Of a stretch of 64,000 nucleotides of DNA, positions 45,312 to 56,200 are shown piece after piece. The translations under genes were made by a program, and so were the position numbers. Under the pieces are notes generated by a model that searched no databases, was not told the origin of the DNA, and saw nothing but the letters and a program-made list of their open reading frames with translations. The stretch comes from JAVWJP01 sp036638975. Its GTDB lineage: Bacteria > Bacillota > Clostridia > Oscillospirales > Ruminococcaceae. The stretch lies in the NCBI GenBank assembly GCA_036638975.1, contig JAVWJP010000004.1, positions 67,268 through 131,267 on the forward strand. Direction: 5' to 3'. Position 1 is the first letter of the stretch. Each line of letters begins with the position of its first letter.

Positions 45312-47126
45312 CTATTCATCTAACTTTAAAACCGCCATGAATGCCTCCTGCGGAACCTCCACCGTGCCAAGCTGCCGCATCTTCTTTTTGCCCTCTTTTT
45401 GTTTTTCAAGCAGCTTTTTCTTGCGGGTAATGTCGCCGCCGTAGCACTTTGCCAAAACGTCCTTGCGCATAGCCTTTACAGTTTCGCGCGCTATAACCTT
45501 GCCGCCTATAGCCGCCTGTATTGGCACCTCAAACATTTGACGCGGGATATTTTCTTTGAGCTTTTCGGTAAGCTTGCGCCCACGCGCATAGGCACTGTCG
45601 GCAAAAACCACAAACGAAAGCGCGTCTACAATCTCTCCGTTTAAAAGTATATCAAGCTTTACAAGGCGTGAGGCTCTGTAGCCTGTAAGCTCGTAGTCAA
45701 ACGATGCATAACCCTTTGTGCGGCTTTTAAGCGCATCAAAGAAGTCGTAAATTATCTCGTTAAGCGGCAAATCGTAGTGCAGCTCAACTCTGTCCTCGTC
45801 CAAATATTTTGTGTCGCGGTACTCGCCGCGCCTGCCTTGGCACAAGTCCATAATATTGCCTATATATTGGCTTGGCGTAAATATACTTGCCCGCACAAAT
45901 GGCTCCTCCGCCGCCGCTATCTGCCCGGGGTCGGGGTAATTTGTGGGGTTATCTATAATTAAAGTTTCGCCGTTTGTCATTGTAAGATGATAAATAACGC
46001 TTGGTGCCGTTGTTATAATATCTAGGTTAAACTCGCGTTCTATGCGCTCTTGTATAATCTCCATATGAAGCAGCCCCAAAAAACCGCATCTAAAGCCAAA
46101 GCCCAGTGCTACAGAGGTTTCCGGCTCAAAGCTTAATGAAGCATCGTTGAGCTGAAGCTTCTCCAGAGCATCGCGCAAATCGGGGTAGCGGGCAGAATCG
46201 GTTGGATATATACCGGAAAAAACCATGGGGTTTACCTTGCGGTAGCCTGGCATAGCGGCAGCACAGGGGTTTTCAACATCGGTGACGGTGTCGCCTACCG
46301 CGGTGTCCTTAACATTTTTAATGGACGCCGTAAAATAACCAACCTGCCCCGCCATCAGCAAGCCCGTGGGGTTAAGCCTAACAGCACCCATAGTGCCCAC
46401 ATCTATAACAGTAAATTCTGCGCCTGTCTGCATCATGCGCACAGTCATGCCGTTTTCTATTTTACCGTCAAACACACGTATATACACTATTACGCCCTTG
46501 TAGCTGTCATAAATGCTGTCAAAAACAAGCGCTTTAAGCGGCGCATTTGCATCTCCCTTTGGCGCGGGTATGCCCGAAACTATAAGCTCTAACACCTCGT
46601 CTATGCCTATGCCCTGCTTCGCCGAAATTCTGGGTGCGTCCATTGCCGGTATACCTATAACATTTTCTATCTCATGGCATACGCGCTCAGGGTCTGCCGA
46701 CGGTAAATCTATTTTATTTACAACAGGCAACACCTCAAGGTCGTGCTCTAATGCAAGGTAGGTGTTTGCAAGGGTCTGCGCCTCTATGCCCTGCGAGGCA
46801 TCAACGACAAGCACCGCACCCTCACACGCGGCAAGCGAACGCGACACCTCGTAGTTAAAGTCGACGTGTCCGGGTGTGTCTATTAAGTTTAAAATGTAAT
46901 CTTCACCGTCAAGTGCAGTGTATTTAACCGAAACCGCGCGCGCCTTTATGGTTATCCCGCGCTCGCGCTCTATGTCCATGTTGTCCAAAAGCTGTGCTTC
47001 CATGTCGCGCAGAGCAACAGCGCTTGTTCGTTCTAAAAGCCTGTCCGCCAAGGTAGATTTGCCATGGTCTATATGCGCTATAATGCAAAAATTGCGCGTA
47101 TGCCTGCGAATATTTACGTCGTCCAT
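45312..47126 (-). CDS. lepA: Elongation factor 4 (LepA)
   Basis: A 604-residue translational GTPase. G motifs: AHIDHGKSTLADRL, DTPGHVDF and NKIDLP; domain order as in EF-G without domain IV, ending in the LepA-specific C-terminal domain (RKKKLLEKQKEGKKKMRQLGTVEVPQEAFMAVLK region). It helps ribosomes during initiation or back-translocation. GGAGG before ATG. Confidence 0.98.
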   Translation of the reverse strand: MDDVNIRRHTRNFCIIAHIDHGKSTLADRLLERTSAVALRDMEAQLLDNMDIERERGITIKARAVSVKYTALDGEDYILNLIDTPGHVDFNYEVSRSLAACEGAVLVVDASQGIEAQTLANTYLALEHDLEVLPVVNKIDLPSADPERVCHEIENVIGIPAMDAPRISAKQGIGIDEVLELIVSGIPAPKGDANAPLKALVFDSIYDSYKGVIVYIRVFDGKIENGMTVRMMQTGAEFTVIDVGTMGAVRLNPTGLLMAGQVGYFTASIKNVKDTAVGDTVTDVENPCAAAMPGYRKVNPMVFSGIYPTDSARYPDLRDALEKLQLNDASLSFEPETSVALGFGFRCGFLGLLHMEIIQERIEREFNLDIITTAPSVIYHLTMTNGETLIIDNPTNYPDPGQIAAAEEPFVRASIFTPSQYIGNIMDLCQGRRGEYRDTKYLDEDRVELHYDLPLNEIIYDFFDALKSRTKGYASFDYELTGYRASRLVKLDILLNGEIVDALSFVVFADSAYARGRKLTEKLKENIPRQMFEVPIQAAIGGKVIARETVKAMRKDVLAKCYGGDITRKKKLLEKQKEGKKKMRQLGTVEVPQEAFMAVLKLDE

Positions 47127-47146
47127 ATAAAGCCTCCTAGGGAGTT

Positions 47147-48193
47147 TTATTTTAAATTGGTACTGTTTATTTTGTCATACTCGGGGCTTTTTACAACCTT
47201 TAGGCTGTCCATAAGCGCCTTTAGTTCTTCGTCAAGCTTAGGCCCTGCAAGCTCGGTGCAAACCATATTTTCAAGGGTTGCCTTGTTAGCTTCAAAGTAA
47301 GCATCGTCCAGCGGCAGACGGTTTATAATATGGATACCGAAATCACTTTTAATAATTCCGCTTATTTCACCGACTTTAAGGGCTTTTGTGCCCTCGTAAA
47401 ACTCCGTCACCATTTGTCCTTCGGGGAAGATATACCCGTCGGGGTTAGAGCTTGCACCTGGGTCTTCGCCATATTCAGCTATAAGCGCGTCAAAATCTTC
47501 GCCGGCTTTTGCGCGTGCAAGAGCTTTTTCGGCAAGCTCGGTTTTTGCCGCCAGCTCCGCTTCGTCCGTTATGCCCTGCGTCGATATTAAAATATGCTTT
47601 GCTCTTAAATAATTCTTAATTAAGTAGTCTTTTACTTCCTCCGCAGTCGGCGCTATTGCGCTACCGGGGGCAAGCATAACTTTTTGCAGCTTCTGCTGCA
47701 AAAGCTGGTCCTCACGCAGTGCTTTGTAAAGCCCGCGTGTCATAAACTGCTTTTCCAGTACCGCATCATATTTTGAGGGGCTGCCGTTTTCTTTGATGCC
47801 ATTATCTATTTCGTTTGTAACCGTGCGTTTTTCTTCCGCTGTCAGCTTGATATCATGCTGACCTGCGTATTTTTTTATGGCGCGGGCAAACACCATTGTC
47901 TGCAAAGATTGCTCCTTAATCATGTCCATCATGTCGGGGTTTTCGGTCCAAAAAGCTGCCGGGTCTTGCCCCGCCTGCAAAAAGCTCTGCTCATAATAAT
48001 CCTTTGAATTTAGAATGTAATAGCGCAGCTCCTCCAGCGACACATTTTCGCCGTCAATAGTCACTATGGTGTCAACCTTAACAGGGTTTCCGTTTTCGTC
48101 GGTCAAATAGCTTTTCTTGCCTGACGAGCAAGCTGTAAACGCAGTCACACTTATTACCGCCGTAAGCAGCAACGCAATTATTTTTTTTGTCAA
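47147..48193 (-). CDS. prsA: PrsA-like foldase lipoprotein (PpiC/SurA-type)
   Basis: About 348 residues: signal peptide with lipobox VTAFTAC (lipid-modified Cys at residue 22), a SurA_N-like helical region, and a parvulin prolyl isomerase domain (AKHILISTQGITDEAELAAK, FDALIAEYGEDPGASSNPDGYIFPEGQM, FGIHIINRLP). It would fold secreted proteins at the outer membrane-side face of the cell membrane. Start TTG, eight bases after GGAGG; the frame starts five codons earlier at the ATG containing that GGAGG. Confidence 0.9.
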   Translation of the reverse strand: MTKKIIALLLTAVISVTAFTACSSGKKSYLTDENGNPVKVDTIVTIDGENVSLEELRYYILNSKDYYEQSFLQAGQDPAAFWTENPDMMDMIKEQSLQTMVFARAIKKYAGQHDIKLTAEEKRTVTNEIDNGIKENGSPSKYDAVLEKQFMTRGLYKALREDQLLQQKLQKVMLAPGSAIAPTAEEVKDYLIKNYLRAKHILISTQGITDEAELAAKTELAEKALARAKAGEDFDALIAEYGEDPGASSNPDGYIFPEGQMVTEFYEGTKALKVGEISGIIKSDFGIHIINRLPLDDAYFEANKATLENMVCTELAGPKLDEELKALMDSLKVVKSPEYDKINSTNLK

Positions 48194-48264
48194 AATAGTA
48201 GCCTCCATTTTATTGTTTTATGCGCACCCTGCGCCATGTTTTTTTATGGTAGAGCCGTTTTGTT

Positions 48265-48852
48265 TTACCCGACTTTAATTGCCTTTCCGGAGTAAGCACC
48301 CGCAGCGTGTTTATGCGAGGCCTTCGGCTGTGCCGACGCCGTAGCGGTGCTGCTTTTAGCACTGCTTTGCGACGAGCTTTCTGACGACGAGCTTTCGCTG
48401 CTGTCGCCGGAGGCTTCTGTGCTGCTTGCCGCATTAGCATCGCCGCTTGCATCGCCGGTGCTCTCTGCACCGCTTGGAAGCTGCATGGGCATACCGTTTT
48501 CGTCAAGAAAAAGGCTTGCTGTAGTACCCATTCCGTCGGGCAGCTCTGCATTTACCGCAGTACTTTCACCCGGCTTTTTTGTAAAAGCATATATAATCAT
48601 GGATATTCCCGCAACGGCAATTGCCATAATAATAATTTTTTGAAGCGGCGTAAACAACGGCTTTTTGTTTGGGTTTGGGTATTTAATACCGGCAACCACC
48701 AACCCAAAAAACAAGCCCACCAAAACACCCCCGCCAAGTGTTATCAAAACATATTTAAGCACGGTAATAACACCCGCGGCGCCCGCCATGCCCAATGCTG
48801 CTCCCGCTTCTGCACCTCCCGCGCCTCCCGCCATCATTCCCATACCACCCAT
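48265..48852 (-). CDS. Hypothetical membrane protein with Ser-rich tail
   Basis: A 195-residue protein I do not recognise. Gly/Met/Ala-rich start (MGGMGMMAGGAGGAEAG), two membrane helices (about 33-55 and 69-88), then an Asp/Glu/Ser segment with long serine runs and a basic His/Lys end. The tail resembles an extracytoplasmic low-complexity stalk. AAAGGGG precedes ATG. Seventy bases upstream of the PrsA-like gene, so likely in its operon. A second open frame in the same stretch (48210-48551) is a composition shadow. Confidence 0.65.
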   Translation of the reverse strand: MGGMGMMAGGAGGAEAGAALGMAGAAGVITVLKYVLITLGGGVLVGLFFGLVVAGIKYPNPNKKPLFTPLQKIIIMAIAVAGISMIIYAFTKKPGESTAVNAELPDGMGTTASLFLDENGMPMQLPSGAESTGDASGDANAASSTEASGDSSESSSSESSSQSSAKSSTATASAQPKASHKHAAGAYSGKAIKVG

Positions 48853-48901
48853 TGTTTTTCCCCTTTCGTAAAATATACGACTAAACCCGCAGTAATTAAA
48901 C

Positions 48902-50680
48902 CTACGCTTTTATTTTGCTGTAGTATTTTTGCTCGTAATAAGCATATTTTTCGTTATATTGCTCGGTTTCGCCCTTGTGTATTTTGCGTATATATTCGTG
49001 TCTGTCAAGCCCGTGGCTTTCGCCCTCGTGCCCCAAAAGATAAACCCCTACGTTAGAGCAGTGGTCGGCAATGCGCTCTAAATTTGCCAGCGTTTCTACA
49101 AACGGAAATGCCGCATCTACAGAGCAAAGCCCCTGCTTTAACCTGTCTATATGCCGCAGCTTTAGGGTTTCCTCCATTAAGTCTATATTCTCCTCCAAAG
49201 GCTCTATATCTGTCAAATTGCTAAGATTGCGCGAGGCTGTTGCATCTACCGATATAGCTATTATTTCGCTTACCGCCGCCGTAACCACATTAAGCTCGGT
49301 CAATGCGCCCTCAGAGAACCTAACGTCGTTTTCGTAAACCGTTTGTGCGCATTCAAGAACATTCATAGAGTAATCGCCTATTCGCTCAAACTCGCTCTCA
49401 AGCTGTAAAAGCTCTGATATCTGACGATTTTCCGGCTCTGTAAGCTCGCATTCGGCAAGCTTTAGCAGGTACGGCGCAAGTGAATCCTCCATTTTATCTA
49501 TGGCGTTCTCGTTTTCGCGTATGCGTTCTGCGGCGCGTTTGTCGTACTTGTGGAATAAAACCGAAACCTCGTTAAAGTTTGCAGCGGCAAGCGATGCCAT
49601 GCGTACAACGGTGTTTCGCGCCTGTGTTATAGCAAGCCCGGGCGAAACCATAAAGCGCTCGTCCAAAACACTTGCTTCCTCTGTCTGTACCTCGTCCTTG
49701 CTGTCCGGCACGGTAAGGCAGGCTATTTTTTCTAAGAGCTTTGTAAAGGGCATAAATAAAAGTGTAACGACAACGTTAAAAACAGTATGAAAATTAGCTA
49801 TTCCGCCGCGCCCTATTGGATTGTTCCAAAACGAAAAGCCTATGGTGTACTGAAATGTATAAATGCCTATTAAAAAGATGACAGTCCCTATGACGTTTAA
49901 GTAAAAGTGCACAGCCGCCGCGCGCTTTGCGTTTTTGTTTGCGCCTATACTTGCAAGAATAGGCGTAATGCAGGTACCTATATTTTGCCCCATTATAATG
50001 GGGAATGCGGCAGAAAATGTAATAAGCCCCGTTGACGAAAGCGCTTGAAGTATGCCAACAGAGGCAGACGACGACTGTATTATGCAGGTAACCGCCGCGC
50101 CCACTATTACGCCTAAAACCGGGTTTGAAAGCGTAGCGAACATCTTGGCAAACTGCGGCAAGTCGCGCAGCACCATAACCGATTCTTCCATTTTAAGCAT
50201 ACCTGTAAACAAAATGCCAAAGCCCAAAAGTATTTGACCTATGTTTTTTTGCTTAGACCTTTTTGCGGTAAATAAAACAACTATACCCACAGCTGCCACC
50301 AACGGCGCAAGCGACGACGGCTTCATTATCCGTAAAAAAAAGTTGTCGCTTCCAATGTCTGAAAGGCGTAAGATATGTGCTGTTATAGTAGTACCTATGT
50401 TTGCGCCCATTATAATACCCACTGCACCATGCAGCTTTATAATGCCGGCGTTTACAAGCCCCACCACTATAACCGTTGTTGCCGATGAGCTTTGTACCGC
50501 CGCCGTTATGACAGTACCCAGCATCACGCTTTTTAAAACGTTGCTTGTCGCCTTTTCAAGCACCTGCTCCATGCGCCCGCCCGACAGCTTTTCAAGACCT
50601 CCGCCAAGTATTGTCATGCCGTATAAAAACAGTGCCAAACCGCCAACAAGCGATATAATGTTAAAAATGTCAAATGTCAT
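48902..50680 (-). CDS. Na+/phosphate cotransporter family protein with PhoU domain
   Basis: A 592-residue protein: two inverted Na/Pi-cotransporter repeats in the first 310 residues (GGLALFLYGMTILGGGLEKLSGG, AAVQSSSATTVIVVGLVNAG, and the second TCIIQSSSASVGILQALSSTG), then a soluble helical PhoU-like domain (about 350-570). The paired QSSSA motifs are the substrate-binding signature of the family. Likely imports phosphate with sodium or exports it. A promoter overlaps the end of the preceding gene. Confidence 0.92.
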   Translation of the reverse strand: MTFDIFNIISLVGGLALFLYGMTILGGGLEKLSGGRMEQVLEKATSNVLKSVMLGTVITAAVQSSSATTVIVVGLVNAGIIKLHGAVGIIMGANIGTTITAHILRLSDIGSDNFFLRIMKPSSLAPLVAAVGIVVLFTAKRSKQKNIGQILLGFGILFTGMLKMEESVMVLRDLPQFAKMFATLSNPVLGVIVGAAVTCIIQSSSASVGILQALSSTGLITFSAAFPIIMGQNIGTCITPILASIGANKNAKRAAAVHFYLNVIGTVIFLIGIYTFQYTIGFSFWNNPIGRGGIANFHTVFNVVVTLLFMPFTKLLEKIACLTVPDSKDEVQTEEASVLDERFMVSPGLAITQARNTVVRMASLAAANFNEVSVLFHKYDKRAAERIRENENAIDKMEDSLAPYLLKLAECELTEPENRQISELLQLESEFERIGDYSMNVLECAQTVYENDVRFSEGALTELNVVTAAVSEIIAISVDATASRNLSNLTDIEPLEENIDLMEETLKLRHIDRLKQGLCSVDAAFPFVETLANLERIADHCSNVGVYLLGHEGESHGLDRHEYIRKIHKGETEQYNEKYAYYEQKYYSKIKA

Positions 50681-50727
50681 GTTTGCCCTCCCGCGTTGCT
50701 AACGGTGTGTTTTTTGCGAACACAAAT

Positions 50728-50757
50728 ATTATAACATTTTTTACATAGTTTCGTCAA
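50728..50757 (-). promoter_or_regulatory. Promoter of the Na/Pi transporter gene
   Basis: Minus strand TTGACG, 18 bases, TATAAT with a TGT extension before the -10. The -35 lies inside the last codons of the deacetylase gene. Confidence 0.65.
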
Positions 50758-51715
50758 ACAGCTTAAATTCAAAGCCCTTTTCCCTCAACATATCCACCGC
50801 TCTCGGCAATGCCTCGGTGTTTGCCTTAGAAATGGCATGAAGAAGGTAAATAGCGCCGTCATGCGCCGCAGATACTATTTTATTATACGCTTCCTCGGTA
50901 GTGGGCTGCTTGTTTTGGTCCCAGTCATTATATGCGAAGCTCCAAAAAAGCTGCTTGTAGCCCATCTTATTCATAAGCGCCACCGTCTGCTCGCTAAAAG
51001 CACCCTCGGGGTAACGAAAAACACTCATATTATAATTAAAGTTTTCTTTAACATAATTATGCAGGCTCATAGCATCTGCCTGTGCCGCGTCCAGCGGGAT
51101 AGTTGTGTAATTTGGGTGCTTGTCGCTGTGGTTCCCCACAATATGTCCCTCGTCTATCATGCGCTGTATAAGCTCGGGGTTGGTTTTTACATAATGCTTG
51201 GTAACAAAAAATATGGCGGGTACTTTTTTGTCTTTAAGCACGTCCAATATTTTTGCCGTATAGCCGTTTTCGTAGCCCTCGTCAAAGGTTAAGTATATAT
51301 TACCCTTTTCTTTGCCCACAAACCAGCAGTTGTATTTACCGAATTTTTCTTGAAAAGTGTCTATATCTGTCGGGTGATTGTTTGCGTCCTTGTGTCTGCC
51401 CGGCCCCCAAACCACCTGTTTCCCGTCAAGGGCGCCGATTTCAGCGAAATCGGCGCTCATAGCGGGTATCATTGATGAGCTTGTATTTGCCGGCGGCTCT
51501 GCCTCGCCCGCAGGCGGCATAGACGAGCCGTCCTCAGGCAGCGACGGAATAACGCTTTCTTCTCCGCTTGTCGTGTCCGGCTCTGACGACGAGATAGAGG
51601 ACGAGGCTTCCGGTGGAACAGATGATGAACTCATACTGTCACACGCCGTACAGCCCGCAAGCGTAAGTGCGGCTGACAATGCAGAAAATAACATAACAGT
51701 TTTTAAAATCTTCAC
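50741..51715 (-). CDS. Polysaccharide deacetylase lipoprotein (PdaA-like)
   Basis: A 324-residue secreted NodB-family enzyme. Lipoprotein signal (LTLAGC), a Ser/Pro/Glu-rich spacer (to about 100), then a deacetylase domain with LTFDEGYENGYTAKIL and GNHSDKHPNY. The xFDEGYENGYT form is that of PdaA, which makes muramic delta-lactam in spore cortex; FWSFAYNDWD also fits. GTG start ten bases after GGAGG. Monocistronic or upstream of the Na/Pi gene. Confidence 0.9.
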   Translation of the reverse strand: MKILKTVMLFSALSAALTLAGCTACDSMSSSSVPPEASSSISSSEPDTTSGEESVIPSLPEDGSSMPPAGEAEPPANTSSSMIPAMSADFAEIGALDGKQVVWGPGRHKDANNHPTDIDTFQEKFGKYNCWFVGKEKGNIYLTFDEGYENGYTAKILDVLKDKKVPAIFFVTKHYVKTNPELIQRMIDEGHIVGNHSDKHPNYTTIPLDAAQADAMSLHNYVKENFNYNMSVFRYPEGAFSEQTVALMNKMGYKQLFWSFAYNDWDQNKQPTTEEAYNKIVSAAHDGAIYLLHAISKANTEALPRAVDMLREKGFEFKLFDETM

Positions 51716-51963
51716 TTCTTTTATACCTCCAAGTGCACTACATACTATTAATACAGTGTAGCACTTTTTTTACGAAATAAGTTACAAAATAATAAAATTT
51801 CACGCTTATTTCACATTTAGTATGTGCATATAATAAGAAATAATCATGCCGGACAAACGGTATATTTTAGAATTTTTTTAAAACAATATAGGATAGCGCA
51901 GATTAAGCCCTATAAAAATTACTTTTTGACAATATTAATTTTAAAAATGAATGGAGCATTACT

Positions 51964-53241
51964 ATGAACTACCCCTTTTGTATAAGTGCAGTGCATGGAC
52001 GCGAAATACTGGATTCGCGCGGAAACCCCACGGTAGAGGCACAGGTGCGGCTTTCCGGCGGCGCAAGAGGTGTTGCAAGCGTACCCTCAGGTGCTTCCAC
52101 AGGTATTCACGAGGCATTAGAGCTGCGCGACGGCGACAAAAAACGCTACGGCGGCAAAGGCGTTTTACGTGCGGTAAACAATATAAACGGCAAAATATCC
52201 AAAGCTGTATGCGGACTGGACGGTGCTTCTCAAGCACTTGTAGACAACACCCTTTTAAAGCTTGACGGTACAGAAAACAAAGAAAGGCTTGGTGCAAATG
52301 CCATTCTTGCAGTTTCGCTTGCCGTTGCAAAGGCAAGCGCAAATGCTATGAACCTTCCGCTTTACCGTTACCTTGGCGGTGCGGGCGCGCGCACACTGCC
52401 TGTGCCTATGATGAACATTTTAAACGGCGGAGCACACGCCTCAAATAACATAGATGTGCAGGAGTTTATGATAATGCCTGTCGGGGCGGCAAGCTTTACA
52501 GAGGGTCTGCGCTGGTGCAGCGAGATTTACCACACACTCGGCAAAATTCTTAAAGCAAAAGGGCATAATATCTCTGTAGGTGACGAGGGCGGCTTTGCGC
52601 CAAACCTTGCCGGTGACAGCGAAGCTTTAGATTTTATAGTACAAGCAGTAGAAGAAGCAGGGTATAATACTAAAAGTCAAATAAAAATAGCCCTAGATGC
52701 GGCAGCGGGCGAGTGGCAGCACGAAGGAGTTTACACCCTGCCAAAGGCAAACACAGTTATGAGCACCGAAGCGCTTATTTCGCATTGGGAAAACATTTGC
52801 GAAGAATACCCCGTCATTTCTATAGAGGACGGCGTGGGGGAGGACGACTGGGAGGGCTGGGTTAAGCTTACCGAGCGCCTTGGCAGGGGCATACAGCTTG
52901 TTGGCGACGACCTTTTTGTGACAAGCACAAGCCGCATAAAGCAGGGTATAGAGCTTTCGGCGGCAAATTCTGTTTTAATAAAGCTTAACCAAATAGGAAC
53001 TCTCAGCGAAACACTGGCTGCTATAGAAGCAGCCAAAAATGCCGGCTACAGTACAATAGTTTCGCACCGCTCGGGTGAAACCGAGGACAGCTTTATAGCC
53101 GACCTTGCAGTGGCAGTGTGCGCGGGGCAAATAAAAACAGGTGCCCCCTGCCGCAGTGACAGAGTTGCAAAATACAACCGTCTGCTGCGTATAGAGGAGC
53201 ACCTACAGGACACCGCCCTTTATGCTGGAGAAAATTTTTAA
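51964..53241 (+). CDS. eno: Enolase
   Basis: A 425-residue enolase converting 2-phosphoglycerate to PEP. GREILDSRGNPTVEA at the start, PVPMMNILNGGAHASNN, the metal ligands in EDGVGEDDWEG and LVGDDLFVTS, and the signature VLIKLNQIGTLSETLAAI, then SHRSGETED. GGAG before ATG. The stop overlaps the stop of the convergent signalling gene by four bases, with no terminator between. Confidence 0.97.
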   Translation: MNYPFCISAVHGREILDSRGNPTVEAQVRLSGGARGVASVPSGASTGIHEALELRDGDKKRYGGKGVLRAVNNINGKISKAVCGLDGASQALVDNTLLKLDGTENKERLGANAILAVSLAVAKASANAMNLPLYRYLGGAGARTLPVPMMNILNGGAHASNNIDVQEFMIMPVGAASFTEGLRWCSEIYHTLGKILKAKGHNISVGDEGGFAPNLAGDSEALDFIVQAVEEAGYNTKSQIKIALDAAAGEWQHEGVYTLPKANTVMSTEALISHWENICEEYPVISIEDGVGEDDWEGWVKLTERLGRGIQLVGDDLFVTSTSRIKQGIELSAANSVLIKLNQIGTLSETLAAIEAAKNAGYSTIVSHRSGETEDSFIADLAVAVCAGQIKTGAPCRSDRVAKYNRLLRIEEHLQDTALYAGENF

Positions 53242-56200
53242 TAGTTAGGCACTATAACATCATCTTCCGCGCCCGATTTGTCATTGTAGCCTTTAACCTC
53301 ACTCCATATCAAGCTTTTGCTCTCAATATCGGTAACATCTACAGCAACCTCTAAATGTATGGTTATTCCGTTTCGTTTGATATTTCTTCCGTGCATCAAA
53401 AAAACTTGTGATTCATTTGGCATACGGAACAAGCGCGTATACATTTTGCCCTCTTCCATTTTACTCATAGAGCAAAATTCGCAGGGCTTGGTTCTGTGCA
53501 TCAAAACCTCGTAGCATTTCTTCCCCCTGCACTCATATCTGTCCACACCCATAAACTCGCAAAGGCTGTTGTTTGCATATATAAACTCATATGTGTCTTT
53601 TTCGCAAACGTAAATGATATCCTTAACAACGTCTAAAACGCTCTCTGCATCATTCATCCATTTTGTAATTGAGGTGGCGACCGATTCTTCTCCGTAGACA
53701 GAAACAATGTTTCTCCCGCGGCACCTTGAGTTATATAAGGCTTTACCCGCATTGTTGTAAAGCAGATCGAACGAATGTGTATGCTTGTCCGAAACGGAAA
53801 TACCGATAGAACAGCTGATATCCGCATTATTTCCGTCAATATTTATATCGCGCAGGCTCTTACAAAGCTGATGTGCCTTTTTTTCTACATCTCCGATATT
53901 CTTGATATTGCTGATGAATACGGCAAATTCATCGCCTCCCATGCGCACAATTACATCGCGGTTATTAAAGTGCTGCCTAAGCTTGTCGGCAACTGCACAA
54001 ATAACCTTGTCGCCATAGTTGTGCCCGTAGGTATCGTTAATTTTTTTAAAGTTATCAATATCAAATATTATCATTGCGCAGGTTTCGCCGGTATGCTCTA
54101 AGCGCTGCAAAATAATCTTTTGTGCGCTTACACGGTTTACAAGCCCCGTCATTATATCGGTTTTAATCTGTGCCGACATTTCGTTGTATTCTCGTACCAT
54201 CTCTTTAAAGCGGTGGTTAGCCTCCAGCACATTGCTTACGCGGCGCGTAACCACTGTCGGAATAAACGGCTTGACAATATAATCGTTCGCACCCAAAGAA
54301 AAGGTACTGCTTTGCAGCTCTGTGCTGTCATCGCCCGTAACCATAATAACAGGGATAGAATCAAGCTCTGTAAACTTCTTTTTATACCTTAAAAACTCTT
54401 TGCCGTCCATAACAGGCATATTGATATCAAGCAAAATTAAGTCTACGTGTTCTTCGTTTTCTTGCAAAATTTTAATGGCCTCCGCGCCGTTTTCCGCCTC
54501 TAAGAACAAGAATTTGTTTTGAAGAATTTTTTTAAGAATACTGCGGTTAATTTCGGAATCATCAACAATTAACACAGTACGTGTATTGTGGCTGCCCTCA
54601 AGCCACGCTTCTCTGTAGCGCTGTAGCTCATTGTCAACCTCTTTATGCAGCGTAATGTCCGTAAGCTCGCCTATGATGATATGCTTGTTGCCCGCTGTAG
54701 AGGCGTAGCTAAGCTTTGTGTGAAGCCATATAGACTCTGCGCCGACCCTGCTGCGAACATATTCACATTCGGCAGTGCTTTTTGTAATTGCACAGTTATA
54801 AAAGGCACTAAGCAGCAGGTTTCGGTATTCTTCGCCGACAAGGCTCATAACCTCGGGTGCATTTGCCAGCATATCGCTATGCCCCAGTAAGGCATAGTAA
54901 GCCTCGTTTACACGAATTATCTCAACCCTGTTGTCCGAAAACTCGTAGATAGCAGCGGCTTGCAGCGCATTACCGAAAAGTGATTTAATCTCTGCATTAA
55001 ATGCAAACAGGTCATCATAATGGTAGTTATCGCGTTTTTTGTCTGTAAGCATTTTTCCGCCTGAGTATAAGTTTTTACAGAGCTTCTCGTAGTCCGGAAT
55101 AGGCATAGGTCTTGCAAAATAATACCCCTGCACATAGTCGCAGCCCACGCTTCTTAAAAAATCTACCTGCTCGGCAGTTTCGGCGCCCTCGGCAATTACA
55201 GGAATATTAAGCCATTTTGCCATGCGTATGACAGATGCTATGATGTTCTCACCTCTGCCCGGAATATCCGTTTTAGACAAAAACAGCATATCAATCTTTA
55301 AAATGTCAATGACGATATCTTTAAGAAGCGCCAGCGAGGAATACCCGCTGCCAAAGTCGTCCATCATTATAGTAAAGCCATATTTTTGCAGTTGGGTCAT
55401 CACCTTTTTCATTGCAGCGGGGTTGTCGGTGTAGGCGCTTTCTGTAAGCTCCAAATGAAGCAGCTGCGGTTCAATTTGATATATATTTACAAGCAGCAGC
55501 AGGGATTCTACCAAGTTTGGGTTGTAAACATTAACTCGCGAAATGTTAATGGAAATTGGGTACGGCTTTATACCCTGTATCTTCCAGTTATGAAGGCACT
55601 TGCAGGCCTGCTCCCACACATAATGGTCAAGCTTTGTTATAAAACCGTTGCGTTCAAACACAGGTATAAACTCTCCCGGCGAAATAATCCCTTTTTTAGG
55701 GTGTATCCACCTCACAAGCGCCTCTGCACCGCAGGGTAAATTTGTATGAATATTATATTGCGGCTGCAAATAAACTTCAAACTGCTCGTTTTCCAGTGCA
55801 AAGTTCATCTCATTTGTAATCTCCTGCTCGGCAGCAATAGCCGCGCTCATGCTCTCGTTATAAAAGGCATAAAATTCCACATAATTCCCCTTGCAGGTTT
55901 TTGCGGCAAGGGTAGCGCGGTTATACATTTCTTCAACAGAAATTGAAGGGTCATCTATTATATAAATCCCGATAGACGGCACGATATCATAATTTAAATT
56001 AAATTTTGCAAGTGTTTTTTTAGACTGCCTGACCATGCCTATAACTTTGTCCTCATCATATGGAATACAAAGCCCAACAATATCAGATTCTATGCGTCCA
56101 TAAGACGATTTTGTACATTTTAGGGCGTCCTCCGCCATGTGTTCAGAAATATAAATAAGCAGCTTATCACCCTCCGCCGTACCAAAAAAAGAATTGATAA

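Noticed and set aside
48210..48551. Second minus-strand frame (113 codons) overlapping the Ser-rich membrane protein
   Set aside because: It is Arg/Ala/Pro-rich, a frame shadow of the serine codons, with no ribosome binding site.
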